A stretch of 64,000 nucleotides of DNA, from NCBI RefSeq assembly GCF_003627755.1, contig NZ_CP032695.1:1798001-1862000 (forward strand), written 5' to 3'. The notes under the pieces are model-generated. The model ran no database searches and had not been told where the DNA came from. It was given only the letters and a program-made list of their open reading frames with translations. The stretch is from Rhizobium jaguaris (GTDB taxonomy: Bacteria > Pseudomonadota > Alphaproteobacteria > Rhizobiales > Rhizobiaceae). Of this stretch, positions 8,455 to 18,020 are shown in pieces; position 1 is the stretch's first letter, and every line of letters begins with the position of its first letter. The position numbers and the translations under genes were made by a program.

Positions 8455-9459
8455 ATGCCACCTATTCTCAAGAAACGCGAGACGCTGCTCTTCGTCATCA
8501 TTGTCGTGATGATCGCCGGTTTCGCGACGCGTGCGGCCGGCTTTGCTGAGCCCGCCAATCTCGCTAATATCTTCAACGACACGTCGATCTTGATCATCCT
8601 GGCTCTGGCGCAGATGACGGTCATCCTGACGAAATCGATCGACCTTTCCGTCGCCGCAAATCTTGCCTTCACCGGCATGGCCGTCGCCATGCTGAATGCC
8701 GCCTATCCCGATCTGCCGCTGATCGTTCTCGTGGTCACCGCTGTCGTCATGGGGGCAGTACTTGGCGCCATCAACGGCTATCTCGTCTGGGCTCTGGAAA
8801 TCCCGCCGATCGTGGTCACCCTCGGCACGCTTACCATCTATCGCGGCATGGCCTTTGTGTTATCCGGCGGCGCTTGGGTGAATGCACATCAGTTCACGCC
8901 GATCTTCCTCAATGTGCCGCGCACGCCCCTTCTCGGTCTGCCGGTTCTCTCCTGGATTGCCATTGCCATCGTGCTGATGATGTATTTCGTGCTGCGCTAT
9001 ACGCGCTTCGGTCGCTCTACCTATGCCAGCGGCGGCAATCCTGTGGCCGCCGTCTATGCCGGCATCGATGTTGGCTGGACACGCTTCCTTGCCTTTGTCC
9101 TGTCAGGCGCCTTGGCCGGCCTCAGCAGCTATCTCTGGGTATCGCGCTATGCCGTCGCCTATGTCGACATCGCCAACGGTTTTGAGCTCGATAGCGTCGC
9201 GGCTTGCGTCATCGGCGGCATCTCGATTGCCGGCGGCGTCGGCTCGGTCGCCGGCACCGTGCTCGGCGCGCTGTTTCTCGGGGTCATCAAGAATGCCCTA
9301 CCCGTCATCGGCATTTCGCCGTTCACGCAAATGGCGATCTCCGGCACCGTCATCATCCTCGCCGTCGTCTTCAATGCCCGGCGTGAGCGCAATCGCGGCC
9401 GCATCATCCTCAGGGATCAGGCGGCCAAGGAAACCTCGAGTAAGGAGGTAACCGCATGA
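8455..9459 (+). CDS. rhaP: Rhamnose ABC transporter permease
   Basis: Inner-membrane permease subunit of 334 residues, BPD_transp_2 (ribose/AraH/RbsC) family, with eight to ten hydrophobic segments and the family motifs SIDLSVAAN near residue 60 and the glycine-rich IGGISIAGGVGSVAGT near residue 260. The start at 8455 (MPPILKK) follows AGGGAGAG and is preferred over the upstream in-frame ATG at 8437, which lies inside the end of rhaT. The last four bases overlap the start of rhaQ (ATGA), indicating translational coupling with the second permease. Confidence 0.93.
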   Translation: MPPILKKRETLLFVIIVVMIAGFATRAAGFAEPANLANIFNDTSILIILALAQMTVILTKSIDLSVAANLAFTGMAVAMLNAAYPDLPLIVLVVTAVVMGAVLGAINGYLVWALEIPPIVVTLGTLTIYRGMAFVLSGGAWVNAHQFTPIFLNVPRTPLLGLPVLSWIAIAIVLMMYFVLRYTRFGRSTYASGGNPVAAVYAGIDVGWTRFLAFVLSGALAGLSSYLWVSRYAVAYVDIANGFELDSVAACVIGGISIAGGVGSVAGTVLGALFLGVIKNALPVIGISPFTQMAISGTVIILAVVFNARRERNRGRIILRDQAAKETSSKEVTA

Positions 9460-10469
9460 GCACCGTGTCCGAAACGACAGCGGAAAAGCGTAGCATTCCC
9501 GACCGCCTGGGCACGCCTTTCACGCGCGTGATGGCGAGCTGGGAAGTGCTGCTGCTTGGCGTAGCGATCGTCATTTTCATCTTCAACTCACTGGCTTCGC
9601 CATATTTCCTCGACCCTTACAATCTCTCGGACGCGACCTTCAATTTCACCGAAAAGGCGATGATCGCCTTTGCCATGGCGCTACTGATCATTTCCGGCGA
9701 AATCGATCTTTCCGTCGCCGCCATTATCGCGCTCGCGTCGACAGCCATGGGCGCCGCTGCGCAAGTGGGCGTCGATACGGTTGGGCTGGTGGCAATCGGG
9801 CTAGGCGTCGGACTCGTCTGCGGCCTTTTCAACGGCTTCCTCGTCTCGGTGCTGAAGTTGCCGTCGATCGTCGTCACAATCGGCACGATGAGCCTGTTCC
9901 GCGGCATTTCCTATATCGTGCTCGGCGACAAGGCCTATGGCAACTATCCAGATGCCTTCGCCTATTTCGGCCAGGGCTATGTCTTCTGGGTCTTCTCCTT
10001 CGAATTCGTTCTTTTCATCGTGTTGGCAGTAGCCTTTGCCATCCTGTTGCACGCAACGAATTTTGGCCGACAGGTCTATACGATCGGCAATAATGATTTT
10101 GCAGCGCGCTTTTCCGGCATCCCGGTCGAACGGGTGAAATTCATCCTGTTCCTTCTGACCGGCATCATGAGCGGTATCGCCTCCGTCTGCCTGACGTCGC
10201 GTCTCGGCTCCACCCGCCCGTCGATCGCGCTCGGCTGGGAGCTGGAGGTGGTGACCATGGTGGTGCTCGGCGGCGTATCGATCGTCGGCGGCTCCGGCAC
10301 GATCGGCGGGGTCGTCATCGCTGCCTTCGTCATGGGGCTGGTCACGTTCGGCCTCGGCCTTCTGAACGTGCCGGGTATCGTCATGTCGATCTTCATCGGC
10401 CTCCTCCTGATCATCACCATCGCGCTGCCGATCGTCGCACGGCGCGTCAAAGCCATGAGCTCGAAATGA
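9456..10469 (+). CDS. rhaQ: Rhamnose ABC transporter permease
   Basis: Second permease subunit of 337 residues, BPD_transp_2 family, with a hydrophilic N-terminal extension of about 30 residues and multiple membrane helices. It carries the paralogous motifs [11 protein letters not shown] and [16 protein letters not shown]. It overlaps rhaP by ATGA at its start and rhaU by ATGA at its end. GGAGGTAACCGC immediately precedes the start. Two different permeases with one two-domain ATPase is the arrangement described for rhizobial RhaPQ-RhaT. Confidence 0.93.
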   Translation: MSTVSETTAEKRSIPDRLGTPFTRVMASWEVLLLGVAIVIFIFNSLASPYFLDPYNLSDATFNFTEKAMIAFAMALLIISGEIDLSVAAIIALASTAMGAAAQVGVDTVGLVAIGLGVGLVCGLFNGFLVSVLKLPSIVVTIGTMSLFRGISYIVLGDKAYGNYPDAFAYFGQGYVFWVFSFEFVLFIVLAVAFAILLHATNFGRQVYTIGNNDFAARFSGIPVERVKFILFLLTGIMSGIASVCLTSRLGSTRPSIALGWELEVVTMVVLGGVSIVGGSGTIGGVVIAAFVMGLVTFGLGLLNVPGIVMSIFIGLLLIITIALPIVARRVKAMSSK

Positions 10470-10792
10470 CCGCTCTCCTCGAACGCCACGCCTTCAAGAT
10501 GACGCTCAATCCCGGCATGGAGGCCGAGTACAGAAAACGTCATGACGAGATATGGCCGGAACTGGTGGAACTGCTGCATCAGGCCGGCGTCAGCGACTAT
10601 TCCATCCATCTCGACCGCCAGACGAACACGCTGTTCGGCGTTCTGACGCGGCCGAAGGATCATACGATGGCCAGCCTTCCCGATCATCCCGTCATGAAGA
10701 AATGGTGGGCGCATATGGCGGATATCATGGCAACCAATCCCGATAATTCGCCGGTTCAAAGCGATCTCGTGACGGTCTTCCATCTGCCATGA
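10466..10792 (+). CDS. rhaU: L-rhamnose mutarotase
   Basis: Small (108-residue) dimeric alpha/beta-barrel enzyme that interconverts the alpha and beta anomers of L-rhamnose. The family features are visible: the N-terminal [23 protein letters not shown] segment with the conserved His of KRHDEIW, the central SDYSIHLD, and the C-terminal [12 protein letters not shown]. It overlaps both rhaQ and rhaK by ATGA. In Rhizobium leguminosarum RhaU is needed for full growth on rhamnose because the anomer supplied by transport is not the one used by RhaI. Confidence 0.93.
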   Translation: MTALLERHAFKMTLNPGMEAEYRKRHDEIWPELVELLHQAGVSDYSIHLDRQTNTLFGVLTRPKDHTMASLPDHPVMKKWWAHMADIMATNPDNSPVQSDLVTVFHLP

Positions 10793-12174
10793 TCGCTACG
10801 TCGACCTATCGCCGCATCGCCGTCCTCGATATCGGCAAGACCAATGCCAAAGTCGTGGTGCTCGACGCGCAAACCGGCGCAGAGATTGCCGCCGTGCGGA
10901 CGTCCAACACGACGCTGAAGACCGGCCCCTATCCGCATTACGATATCGAGCGCCTATGGGATTTCGTCATCGGCGCGCTAAAGGGCTTTGCGGCCACACC
11001 CGGCTTCGACGCCATATCGATTACTACGCATGGCGCCTCCGCCGTTCTTCTTGCCGCCGATGGCACGCTTGCCCTGCCGGTGCTCGATTACGAGCATCGT
11101 TATCCGGAAGCCGTGCAGGAAACTTATGAACGCCTGCGCCCGCCATTCAGCGAGACATTTTCGCCGAGCCTTTCTGGCGGTCTGAATGTCGGCGCGCAAA
11201 TCCATTATCAAAAGAGCGTATTTCCCAGCGAATTCGAGCGCGTCAGCACGATCCTGACCTATCCGCAATATTGGGCCTTTCGGCTGACGGGTGTCGCCGC
11301 CAACGAGGTAACCTCGCTCGGTTGCCATACCGATCTCTGGAACCCGTCCGCCGGCGCTTATTCCTCGCTGGTCGACACGCTCGGCATCCGTTCCCTGATG
11401 GCCCCCATTCGCTCCGCCTTCGATGCGCTCGGCCCTCTATTGCCGACGATCGTGACCGAGATCGGCCTTGATGCGCCAGTCGCGGTCTATTGCGGCATCC
11501 ATGATTCCAACGCCTCGCTGCTGCCGCATCTGCTCGAAAACGAAGCACCCTTCGCCGTTGTGTCGACCGGCACCTGGGTGATCAACTTCGCCGTCGGCGG
11601 TGACCTTGATAATCTCGACCCGACACGTGATGCGCTGGCCAATGTCGATGCCTATGGGCGCACGGTGCCTTCCTCGCGCTTCATGGGTGGGCGGGAATTC
11701 GAGATCCTGGCGGCAGGGATCGGGCTCGTATCATCGGACACGGCCGAAAAGGCGCTCGACAGCGTGATCGAAAAGGGCCTCATGCTGCTGCCGAACGTGG
11801 TCGAGGGCTCCGGCCCCTTCCCCGGCAAGAAGATGCGATGGATCGGGCAAGCGCAAGCGAGCCCCGAGGAGCGCCTGGCCGCCGCCAGCCTCTATCTGGC
11901 GTTGATGACCGAGGCTTGCCTTGGCCTGATCGGTGCCAAAGGCCCGATTTTCGTCGAGGGGCCCTTCGCACTCAATCGCGCTTATCTTGCTGGGCTGTCT
12001 TCACTGACGGGATCCGACATCGTCGCGCTGCCCGGCTCGACGGGCACCAGCCAGGGTGCGGCGCTGCTAACCGGTATCAAGCCGGCGCCGCCGCCGGAAA
12101 ACCCGCCTATCCGGACCGATCTGCAGGGTCTGCGAGACTACAGGCGGGCCTGGCATCAAGCATTGGCAGAATAA
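10789..12174 (+). CDS. rhaK: Rhamnose-pathway sugar kinase (FGGY family)
   Basis: Phosphorylates the sugar of the rhamnose pathway (rhamnulose to rhamnulose-1-phosphate). The 461-residue protein is an FGGY-family kinase with the N-terminal phosphate-binding loop [13 protein letters not shown] (residues 9-21), ISTTTHGAS near residue 77 and, in the C-terminal domain, the second nucleotide-binding segment [11 protein letters not shown] near residue 257. It overlaps rhaU by ATGA and is the last gene of the operon. In Rhizobium leguminosarum this kinase was found to be required for function of the rhamnose ABC transporter as well as for catabolism; whether that holds here is inferred from the conserved context. 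Confidence 0.93.
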   Translation: MIATSTYRRIAVLDIGKTNAKVVVLDAQTGAEIAAVRTSNTTLKTGPYPHYDIERLWDFVIGALKGFAATPGFDAISITTHGASAVLLAADGTLALPVLDYEHRYPEAVQETYERLRPPFSETFSPSLSGGLNVGAQIHYQKSVFPSEFERVSTILTYPQYWAFRLTGVAANEVTSLGCHTDLWNPSAGAYSSLVDTLGIRSLMAPIRSAFDALGPLLPTIVTEIGLDAPVAVYCGIHDSNASLLPHLLENEAPFAVVSTGTWVINFAVGGDLDNLDPTRDALANVDAYGRTVPSSRFMGGREFEILAAGIGLVSSDTAEKALDSVIEKGLMLLPNVVEGSGPFPGKKMRWIGQAQASPEERLAAASLYLALMTEACLGLIGAKGPIFVEGPFALNRAYLAGLSSLTGSDIVALPGSTGTSQGAALLTGIKPAPPPENPPIRTDLQGLRDYRRAWHQALAE

Positions 12175-12278
12175 ACGCCTCCTTTGTCCGAATTCCACGC
12201 ATCGCTTTGATTGCGATGAAAGGCTCCTTTCACGATCATCTCCGCATCCGCTGATTGGCACGATAAGGAGATTTGACC

Positions 12279-12929
12279 ATGCCCCAGGGAAGCGAAGTCA
12301 TTGCCGGAATCAGGATACCGGACAGCCAGATGGCAAGGGCAGCGACAGAGTTGGTGCGCGACACCGAAACCGACCTGCTCTACCACCATTCCCGCCGCGT
12401 CTTCCTGTTCGGCGCACTGACGGGCGAGCGCAAGAAGCTCAAATACGATCCTGAATTGCTCTATGTCGGCACCATGTTCCACGATATGGGCCTGTTCGAT
12501 TCCCACGCCAGCGAGACCGACCGTTTCGAAGTCGATGGCGCCAATGCCGCCCGTGACTTTCTCAAGGCCTATGACGTCTCCGAGCGGGATGTCGACGATG
12601 TCTGGGATTCGATTGCGCTGCACACGACGCCCGGCATTCCGCAGCACAAGCGCCCAACAGTCGCCCTCGTCACAGCTGGCGTCGAGATGGACGTGCTGGG
12701 CATTGCCTACCACGATTTCACCGAGGAACAGCGCCATGAGGTCTGCACCTGCCATCCGCGCGGACTGAAGTTCAAGCACGGCATTCTCTCCGCCTTCTGC
12801 TATGGCACGATCAAGAAGCCGGACACCACCTTCGGCAACGTCAAGGCCGACGTGCTGGAGCGCATGGACCCGACCTACAAGCGGATGAATTTCGGAGAAA
12901 TGATCATGGATTCGGCTTGGGATAGCTGA
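12279..12929 (+). CDS. HD-domain metal-dependent hydrolase-like protein
   Basis: 216 residues. The HD-superfamily signature is visible in order: His in LLYHHSRRVF (about residue 35), the His-Asp pair in GTMFHDMGL (about 68), His in ALHTTPGI (about 112) and a later Asp. This order is that of single-domain HD phosphohydrolases and of cyanamide-hydratase-like proteins. The substrate is unknown. Translation should start at the ATG at 12279, which is 8 bases after AAGGAG; the in-frame TTG at 12273 is too close to that site. It lies 104 bases after rhaK on the same strand, with no sign that it belongs to the pathway. Confidence 0.8.
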   Translation: MPQGSEVIAGIRIPDSQMARAATELVRDTETDLLYHHSRRVFLFGALTGERKKLKYDPELLYVGTMFHDMGLFDSHASETDRFEVDGANAARDFLKAYDVSERDVDDVWDSIALHTTPGIPQHKRPTVALVTAGVEMDVLGIAYHDFTEEQRHEVCTCHPRGLKFKHGILSAFCYGTIKKPDTTFGNVKADVLERMDPTYKRMNFGEMIMDSAWDS

Positions 12930-12937
12930 TTTGCCTG

Positions 12938-13088
12938 CCTTCTCCCCACCGGGGAGAAGGTGCCCCACCAGGGGCGGATGAGGGGGCGTTTCAAGGCTGT
13001 TTATCTATTTGGTAATCCAATGAAAACTCTGCCTGTAACGCCCCCTCAACCCGCGCTGCGCGCGACCTTCTCCCCGTTGGGGCGAAGG
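12938..13088. repeat. RIME-like mosaic palindromic intergenic repeat (second copy)
   Basis: The left stem is CCTTCTCCCC (12938-12947) / GGGGAGAAGG (12951-12960) followed by CGGATGAGGGGGCG. The right module is CGCCCCCTCA and the stem CCTTCTCCCC (13066-13075) / GGGGCGAAGG (13079-13088). The inverted two-module plan is that of 2492-2648, with an unrelated centre. It occupies the space between two convergent genes and may act as a bidirectional terminator. Confidence 0.8.
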
Positions 13089-13094
13089 TAAGAC

Positions 13095-14054
13095 TCAGTC
13101 CCTCCTGAAGCTCGCCCGATACTGGTTCGGCGTCACGCCCAGCCGTTTCGCAAAGACCAGCCGCATACGCTGAACATTGCCGAAGCCACATTCGAAGGCG
13201 ATGGCCTTCAGCGCAAGATCGCTTCCTTCCAGTAGATTGCGTGCCGCATCGACACGCGCCTGTTCCACGAATTCGGCCGGCGTCGCCTGAACCTGCTGCG
13301 CGAAGGCACGAGCAAAATTGCGCGGGCTCATGCCGGCCCGTTCCGCGAGATCGGCAACGGAAAGGCGGTCACGCAGATGCGCCATGACATGCTGGTAGAC
13401 CTTGGCGATCGGCGAGCTCTCTTCCGATGGCGCCGAAATGTAAGGGCTGAATTGCGACTGGCCGCCCTGGCGCTGCGCAACGACGACAAGGCGTTTGGCA
13501 ACGGCGAGCGCGACGGCGGAACCATGATCCTCATTGATGATTGAGAGCGCAAGATCAATGCCCGCGGTGACGCCCGCCGAGGTCAGGAGGGCGCCATCGC
13601 GGATATAGATGCGATCGAAATCGACATTCGCCTCAGGAAACATCCGCGCTAGCACCGGCGCATTCTGCCAGTGGGTCGTTACCATCCGTCCGTCCAGAAG
13701 GCCTGCGTGACCAAGCGCGAAGGCGCCGGTACAGATCGAGCCGTAACGCGCGGCCGCGCCGACGATGGCGTGTAGACAGGCGGCCAACCGCGGGTCGGGC
13801 GCTGCTTCGGGAAGCCCCGGCCCTCCCGCGACCAGCACCAATTGGAAGCCGGGTTCGGCCTCCTCATAAGTGAGATCCGGCGCCAGGAGCATCCCGTTCG
13901 AGGCGCGGAACGGCTCCCGCTCAGGGCCGATCAAAGTCACGCGATATCCGTCGTCATCAGCGATAAACACATTCGCCTCCGCGAACGCGTCCAACGGACC
14001 AGAGACGTCGAGGGCTTGTACCCCCGGAAAAATGATCATCGCAACCGATCGCAT
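13095..14054 (-). CDS. GlxA-type AraC-family transcriptional regulator with DJ-1/PfpI domain
   Basis: 319 residues. The N-terminal part (about 1-170) is a DJ-1/PfpI-like sensor (SVAMIIFPGVQALDVSGPL; nucleophile-elbow Cys in GSICTGAFAL). The C-terminal part (about 215-315) holds two AraC helix-turn-helix units (SVADLAERAGMSPRNFARAF and the family signature AFECGFGNVQR...FAKRLGVTP). It probably controls a nearby or distant catabolic gene; the target is unknown. The frame is open to 14273, but residues before MRSVAMI do not look coding, so the start is placed at 14054. An in-frame GTG 9 bases upstream is an alternative. Confidence 0.88.
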   Translation of the reverse strand: MRSVAMIIFPGVQALDVSGPLDAFAEANVFIADDDGYRVTLIGPEREPFRASNGMLLAPDLTYEEAEPGFQLVLVAGGPGLPEAAPDPRLAACLHAIVGAAARYGSICTGAFALGHAGLLDGRMVTTHWQNAPVLARMFPEANVDFDRIYIRDGALLTSAGVTAGIDLALSIINEDHGSAVALAVAKRLVVVAQRQGGQSQFSPYISAPSEESSPIAKVYQHVMAHLRDRLSVADLAERAGMSPRNFARAFAQQVQATPAEFVEQARVDAARNLLEGSDLALKAIAFECGFGNVQRMRLVFAKRLGVTPNQYRASFRRD

Positions 14055-14145
14055 CGAAACCACACCCCGTCCAATCAGATAGGCAACGGGATGCGGTATA
14101 ATCGATATCGGCTGTTGTCGTATAGAAAGCGCAATTTCCGCGCCG

Positions 14146-14385
14146 CTATTTGCCGTCCGATGCGGCAAGCTGTCGCCGGTAGTCCTCAACTGGAAGGCCG
14201 CCGACGCCCCAGCTATCCATCTCCACCTCATTGATGACAACGAACGTGGTGTTTTGCGGCTTGCCGAGAACATTGAAGAGAAGGTCGCTGACGCCCTTGA
14301 TCAGGGCTGCCTTCTGTTCGGCAGTGGTTTGGGTGGCGCTCGGTGCGGTGCCTTCGCGCGTTACCTGGATGTTTACATAGGGCAT
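14146..14385 (-). CDS. 4-oxalocrotonate tautomerase family protein
   Basis: 79 residues beginning MPYVNIQVT, with a basic-residue-bearing helix (EQKAALIKGVSDLLFNVLG) and TFVVINEVEMDSWGVGG, typical of the long 4-OT subgroup. Pro-2 would be the catalytic base after removal of Met-1. A clear GAGGAG lies 7 bases before the ATG. It sits 60 bases downstream of the SDR gene on the same strand, so the two probably form an operon. Enzymatic role is likely keto-enol tautomerisation; the substrate is unknown. Confidence 0.88.
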   Translation of the reverse strand: MPYVNIQVTREGTAPSATQTTAEQKAALIKGVSDLLFNVLGKPQNTTFVVINEVEMDSWGVGGLPVEDYRRQLAASDGK

Positions 14386-14445
14386 GATTTTTCTCCTCGT
14401 TGGAGCGGCGGCATCAGGACGCGCCGCTCGTTATTGGGATATCGT

Positions 14446-15159
14446 CTACCAGCGACCGGCATGCTGGCCGCCGTCGACATGCAAGGTCTCGCCGGTCACG
14501 AAGCCGGCCTGTTCGAGATAGAGAACGGCATCGACGATGTCGGCGATATCGCCCATGTGGCCGACCGGGTGCAGGGCAGCCAGGAATTCATGTGTCTCCG
14601 GCGCATGCATCGGCGTCTTGATGATACCGGGCGCTACCGCATTCACGCGAATACCGCTCTTAGCATATTCGATGGCCAGCGCCCGTGTGACGGCATCGAG
14701 CCCGCCCTTGGTCAGCGAGGCAAGTGCGGCCGAAACACCGGCAATCGGCTGATCGACCAGCGTGGTGGTGATCTGGACGATATGACCACTATTGCGCTTC
14801 AGCATTTCAGCGGCGGTCAATTGCGAGATATGGAAGAAGCCCTCGACATTGACGGCCATGGCATTCCGAAAATCTTCGACAGTGTAGTCGGTAAACGGCT
14901 TGGCAATGAAGATACCCGCGTTGTTGACGAGCGTATCGATGCGGCCGAACCGCTCCATCGCCACCTTCACGATGCGTTCGGCGACGCCTCGGTCGCTGAC
15001 ATCGCCATCGACAGCGACGACGGCAGGGTCCGAGGATGGCTTGATCGAACGGGAATTGGCAACAACGGCATAGCCGTTCTTGCGGTAAGCGGCGACTAGG
15101 GCGGCGCCGATGCCTTGCGATGCGCCAGTGATGATTGCGACCTTCTGTTCGTTGCTCAT
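14446..15159 (-). CDS. Short-chain dehydrogenase/reductase-like protein lacking the usual catalytic Ser and Tyr
   Basis: 237 residues with an intact NAD(P)-binding motif (ITGASQGIGAA, residues 10-20), the NNAG motif, and C-terminal NAVAPGIIKTPMH and VTGETLHVDGGQ, so the fold is classical SDR. At the active site, however, the segment normally reading Y-x-x-x-K is ALASLTKGG, with Ala where Tyr is expected. The preceding strand (IVQITTTL) has Thr in place of the catalytic Ser. Either the chemistry is different or the protein only binds nucleotide. It is divergent from the LysR gene at 15380, which probably regulates it together with the tautomerase. Confidence 0.88.
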   Translation of the reverse strand: MSNEQKVAIITGASQGIGAALVAAYRKNGYAVVANSRSIKPSSDPAVVAVDGDVSDRGVAERIVKVAMERFGRIDTLVNNAGIFIAKPFTDYTVEDFRNAMAVNVEGFFHISQLTAAEMLKRNSGHIVQITTTLVDQPIAGVSAALASLTKGGLDAVTRALAIEYAKSGIRVNAVAPGIIKTPMHAPETHEFLAALHPVGHMGDIADIVDAVLYLEQAGFVTGETLHVDGGQHAGRW

Positions 15160-15379
15160 TGTCTTCTCTCCTTCCGAGGGGCGGAGGCCCGTTAACAGGG
15201 CGCAGCCAACCGCGCCGTGGCGGTTTGCTCCCGCACGCCTTGAATTTCTTTTCGATGTTACGGATGCCCTTGAAGGGCCGGCGAAACGCTCTCGCCTCGC
15301 TTACAAAAGAGATAATGTATTGCGAAGATCGGCGGAATAAGTTCCAATCGGAAGTCAGTCTTACAGATTGAGGAATAAT

Positions 15380-16306
15380 ATGGATCGCATCGAGGCCATG
15401 AAGGTGTTCGTTACGGCACTGGACGAAGGAAGTCTGGCCGCCGCTGGCCGTAAGCTCGGGCGTTCGGCGGCCGCGGTTACACGCGCCATCACATCGTTGG
15501 AACAGCATGTCGGTGTCCAGCTCCTGCACCGGACCACCCGGACAATCCGGCTGAGCGAGGCCGGCGAGCGCTATGCCGCCGCCTGCCGGCGCGTATTGTC
15601 CGACATGGAGGAGGCGGATCTATTGGCGGCGGGAGAAACCAAGGCGCCGCGCGGCTTGCTGACCATAACCGCGCCGCTTATCGCCGGCGCAACCATCGTG
15701 CAGCCGATCCTCGACGCGTTTCTCGACCGCAATCCCGAGGTCAAGGCGAAGCTATTGTTGCTCGACCGCCCCGTCAGCCTGGTGGACGAAGGTATCGACG
15801 TCGGCCTGAGGATCGCGCATCTTTCCGACTCCAGCATGGTGGCAATCAGGATCGGCGAAGTGCGCCGCGTGATCTGTGCCGCACCATTCTACCTCGATGC
15901 CCATCCGCCGATCACGGAGCCTGCCGATCTCGCCCATCACCAATGCGTGGCGCTTGCCCAATTCGGCGAAACGAGCTGGAGCTTTCCAGCGACCTCGCCG
16001 AACGGCGCCCAACGCCTCGTGCATTTTTCGCCGCGGTTGGTCGTCAATGGCATAGCTGCGGTGATTGCCTCGGTCGCTGCAGGCCATGGCGTCACCCGTG
16101 TGTTCTCCTACCATATCGCGGAGAGGGTCAGCCGCGGTGAACTGAGGATCATCCTGGCAAAGGATGAGGCACCACCGCTGCCGGTTCACATCGTGGTGCC
16201 CGAAGGCCGCCTTTCCGTCCCGAAGGTTCGAGCCTTTGTCGATGATGCCGTTCCGCGACTGCGAACGGCATTCAGCCGCTTCGCCAAGATGTGTGAGGGA
16301 AGCTGA
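15380..16306 (+). CDS. LysR-family transcriptional regulator
   Basis: 308 residues: an N-terminal helix-turn-helix (about 1-60, LAAAGRKLGRSAAAVTRAITSLEQ) and a LysR substrate-binding domain (about 90-295) of the group that controls oxidoreductase and GST-type genes. The start ATG (MDRIEAMKV) follows GAGG at about 7 bases; an in-frame TTG at 15368 is less likely. It is divergent from the SDR-tautomerase pair across 220 bases, the standard layout for a LysR protein and its target. The inducer is unknown. Confidence 0.9.
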   Translation: MDRIEAMKVFVTALDEGSLAAAGRKLGRSAAAVTRAITSLEQHVGVQLLHRTTRTIRLSEAGERYAAACRRVLSDMEEADLLAAGETKAPRGLLTITAPLIAGATIVQPILDAFLDRNPEVKAKLLLLDRPVSLVDEGIDVGLRIAHLSDSSMVAIRIGEVRRVICAAPFYLDAHPPITEPADLAHHQCVALAQFGETSWSFPATSPNGAQRLVHFSPRLVVNGIAAVIASVAAGHGVTRVFSYHIAERVSRGELRIILAKDEAPPLPVHIVVPEGRLSVPKVRAFVDDAVPRLRTAFSRFAKMCEGS

Positions 16307-16329
16307 AGCGGCTCGGGGGATGGCCGTTG

Positions 16330-17226
16330 CTAACGGATTGTCGGTCCTGCCCGCAGTCGCTCCACGGCGAAATCGACAAAGGCGCGCGTCTTTGCGGAGA
16401 CATGCCGGCCTTCGGGATGCACCACGTAGATCGGCAGCGGTTCCTCCTCAAATTCCTCCAGAATGATACGCAACCGGCCGTCGGCGACTGGCCTTGCGAC
16501 CTGATAGGAGAGCGGACGCGCCAGGCCCCAGCCGCTCAGGGCCGCCGAGATCGAGGCATCGACCGTGTTGCAGAACAGGCGCGGATGAAGGGTAGGAGAC
16601 AGTTTGGCTTCAGGGCCGAACCGCCAATCGAGCGGCGCCGACGATCCTGTGCTCGCAATGATCGTATGGCTGGCGAGGTCGGCCGGCGTCTGCGGCACGC
16701 CATGACGTTCGAAATATGACGGCGCGCCGCAGACGACGCGGCGCACGGTGCCAACCCTCGTGGCGTTGTAGCTGGAATCCGGCAGGTGGCCGATACGGAC
16801 AGCGACATCGATCCCCTCCTCCACCAGATTGACGATCCGATCGAACAGCAGCACGCGCCCGGTGACCGCCGGATGCAGCGCCAGGAACTCGGTGACGATG
16901 GGCATGACATAGTATTGCCCGAACAGCACCGGCGCCGTGACCGTCAGTACGCCGGAGGGCGTCGCATAGGAGCCGCCGGCGGACGCCTCGGCCTCGTCGA
17001 TGTCGCTGAGGACCCGGCGGCAATCCTCGACATAGTGGTGGCCCTGCGCGGTGAGCTTCACCGAACGGGTGGATCGCAAAAACAAGCGCGCTCCGGTGAC
17101 CTCCTCCAGAAAGGCCACCGCACGGGTAACGGCTGGTGAGCTCATATGCATCTGTCGCGCTGCATCGGCGAAACTGCCCGTATCTGCGACTTTCACCAGC
17201 ACCTTCATGCATTGCAGCTTATCCAA
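16330..17226 (-). CDS. LysR-family transcriptional regulator (TTG start)
   Basis: 298 residues beginning [19 protein letters not shown], with a typical LysR helix-turn-helix ([21 protein letters not shown], about 20-40) and substrate-binding domain. The start codon is TTG at 17226-17224, supported by AGGAGAGG just upstream and by the normal LysR N-terminus that it produces. It is divergent from the GST gene at 17355, and a dyad with LysR-box spacing lies between them. It is convergent with the previous LysR gene, with a gap of only 23 bases. Confidence 0.9.
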   Translation of the reverse strand: MDKLQCMKVLVKVADTGSFADAARQMHMSSPAVTRAVAFLEEVTGARLFLRSTRSVKLTAQGHHYVEDCRRVLSDIDEAEASAGGSYATPSGVLTVTAPVLFGQYYVMPIVTEFLALHPAVTGRVLLFDRIVNLVEEGIDVAVRIGHLPDSSYNATRVGTVRRVVCGAPSYFERHGVPQTPADLASHTIIASTGSSAPLDWRFGPEAKLSPTLHPRLFCNTVDASISAALSGWGLARPLSYQVARPVADGRLRIILEEFEEEPLPIYVVHPEGRHVSAKTRAFVDFAVERLRAGPTIR

Positions 17227-17251
17227 CCACCTCTCCTGTCGCGATCATGAT

Positions 17252-17310
17252 TATTCCGTTTGAAGGAATAGTTTCTTGTTCATTATCTCACTTCTGTTTT
17301 CTGAAGAAAC
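17252..17310. promoter_or_regulatory. Putative LysR operator between the LysR gene and the GST gene
   Basis: TATTCC (17252-17257), 7-base spacer, GGAATA (17265-17270) is a perfect dyad containing a T-N11-A LysR box. A second, longer-spaced inverted repeat follows directly: GTTTCTT (17271-17277) and AAGAAAC (17304-17310). The pair fits a recognition site plus activation site for the adjacent LysR protein. This is inferred from pattern and position only. Confidence 0.5.
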
Positions 17311-17354
17311 AATCATTTTTGGCCTGGATAACTGCTCACTTGGAGACCAAAACC

Positions 17355-17972
17355 GTGAAACTCTATGTCCATCCTCTGTCCGGCCATTCCCACCGCGCCC
17401 GTCTGTTCGTGTCGCTGATCGGCGCCGACGCAGACATCGTCGAAGTCGACATCGCCAAGGCCGAGCACAAGACGCCGGCGTTTCTGGCGCTCAATCCCTT
17501 CGGCCAGGTTCCGGTGCTGGACGACAATGGCACCGTCATCGCCGACTCCACGGCAATCCTGGTCTATCTCGCCAAGAAATACGCGGGAAAAAGCTGGTTG
17601 CCGGAAGATGCTGTGCGCAGCGCCGCCGTGCAGCGCTGGCTTTCGGTCGCATCCGGCGAAATCGCTTATGGTCCCTGCGCTGCACGTCTTGTCACCGTCT
17701 TCGGAGCCAAGTTCAATGCGGATGAGGTGATCGCCCGCGCCCATGTCATCTTGAAGCTGATCGACGATGAACTCGCGACGCGCCAATGGATTGCCGCCGA
17801 TCATCCGACGATCGCTGATGTGGCGCTTTATAGCTACATTGCCCGCTCGCCCGAGGGCAATGTCGACCGTTTCCGGTATCACAACGTCAGCGCCTGGCTT
17901 GCCCGCGTCGAAGCCCTTCCAGGCTTTTACGCCTTCCAGAAGACGCCGGTCGGCATCGCCGACGTAGCCTGA
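17355..17972 (+). CDS. Glutathione S-transferase family protein
   Basis: 205 residues. The thioredoxin-like N-terminal domain includes [18 protein letters not shown] and the glutathione-binding segment [21 protein letters not shown] (cis-Pro and Ser, about 50-68). The C-terminal all-helical domain carries [14 protein letters not shown], the N-capping box region. The frame is open far upstream, but homology-like sequence starts at the GTG at 17355, which has GGAG 9 bases before it. It is divergent from a LysR gene and 48 bases ahead of a large redox protein. The pair suggests detoxification or catabolism of an electrophile. Confidence 0.9.
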   Translation: MKLYVHPLSGHSHRARLFVSLIGADADIVEVDIAKAEHKTPAFLALNPFGQVPVLDDNGTVIADSTAILVYLAKKYAGKSWLPEDAVRSAAVQRWLSVASGEIAYGPCAARLVTVFGAKFNADEVIARAHVILKLIDDELATRQWIAADHPTIADVALYSYIARSPEGNVDRFRYHNVSAWLARVEALPGFYAFQKTPVGIADVA

Positions 17973-18020
17973 AACTTTTCCCGGAAGCAGCGTCGCTCCC
18001 CTTCTTCGAAAGGCCGGATT

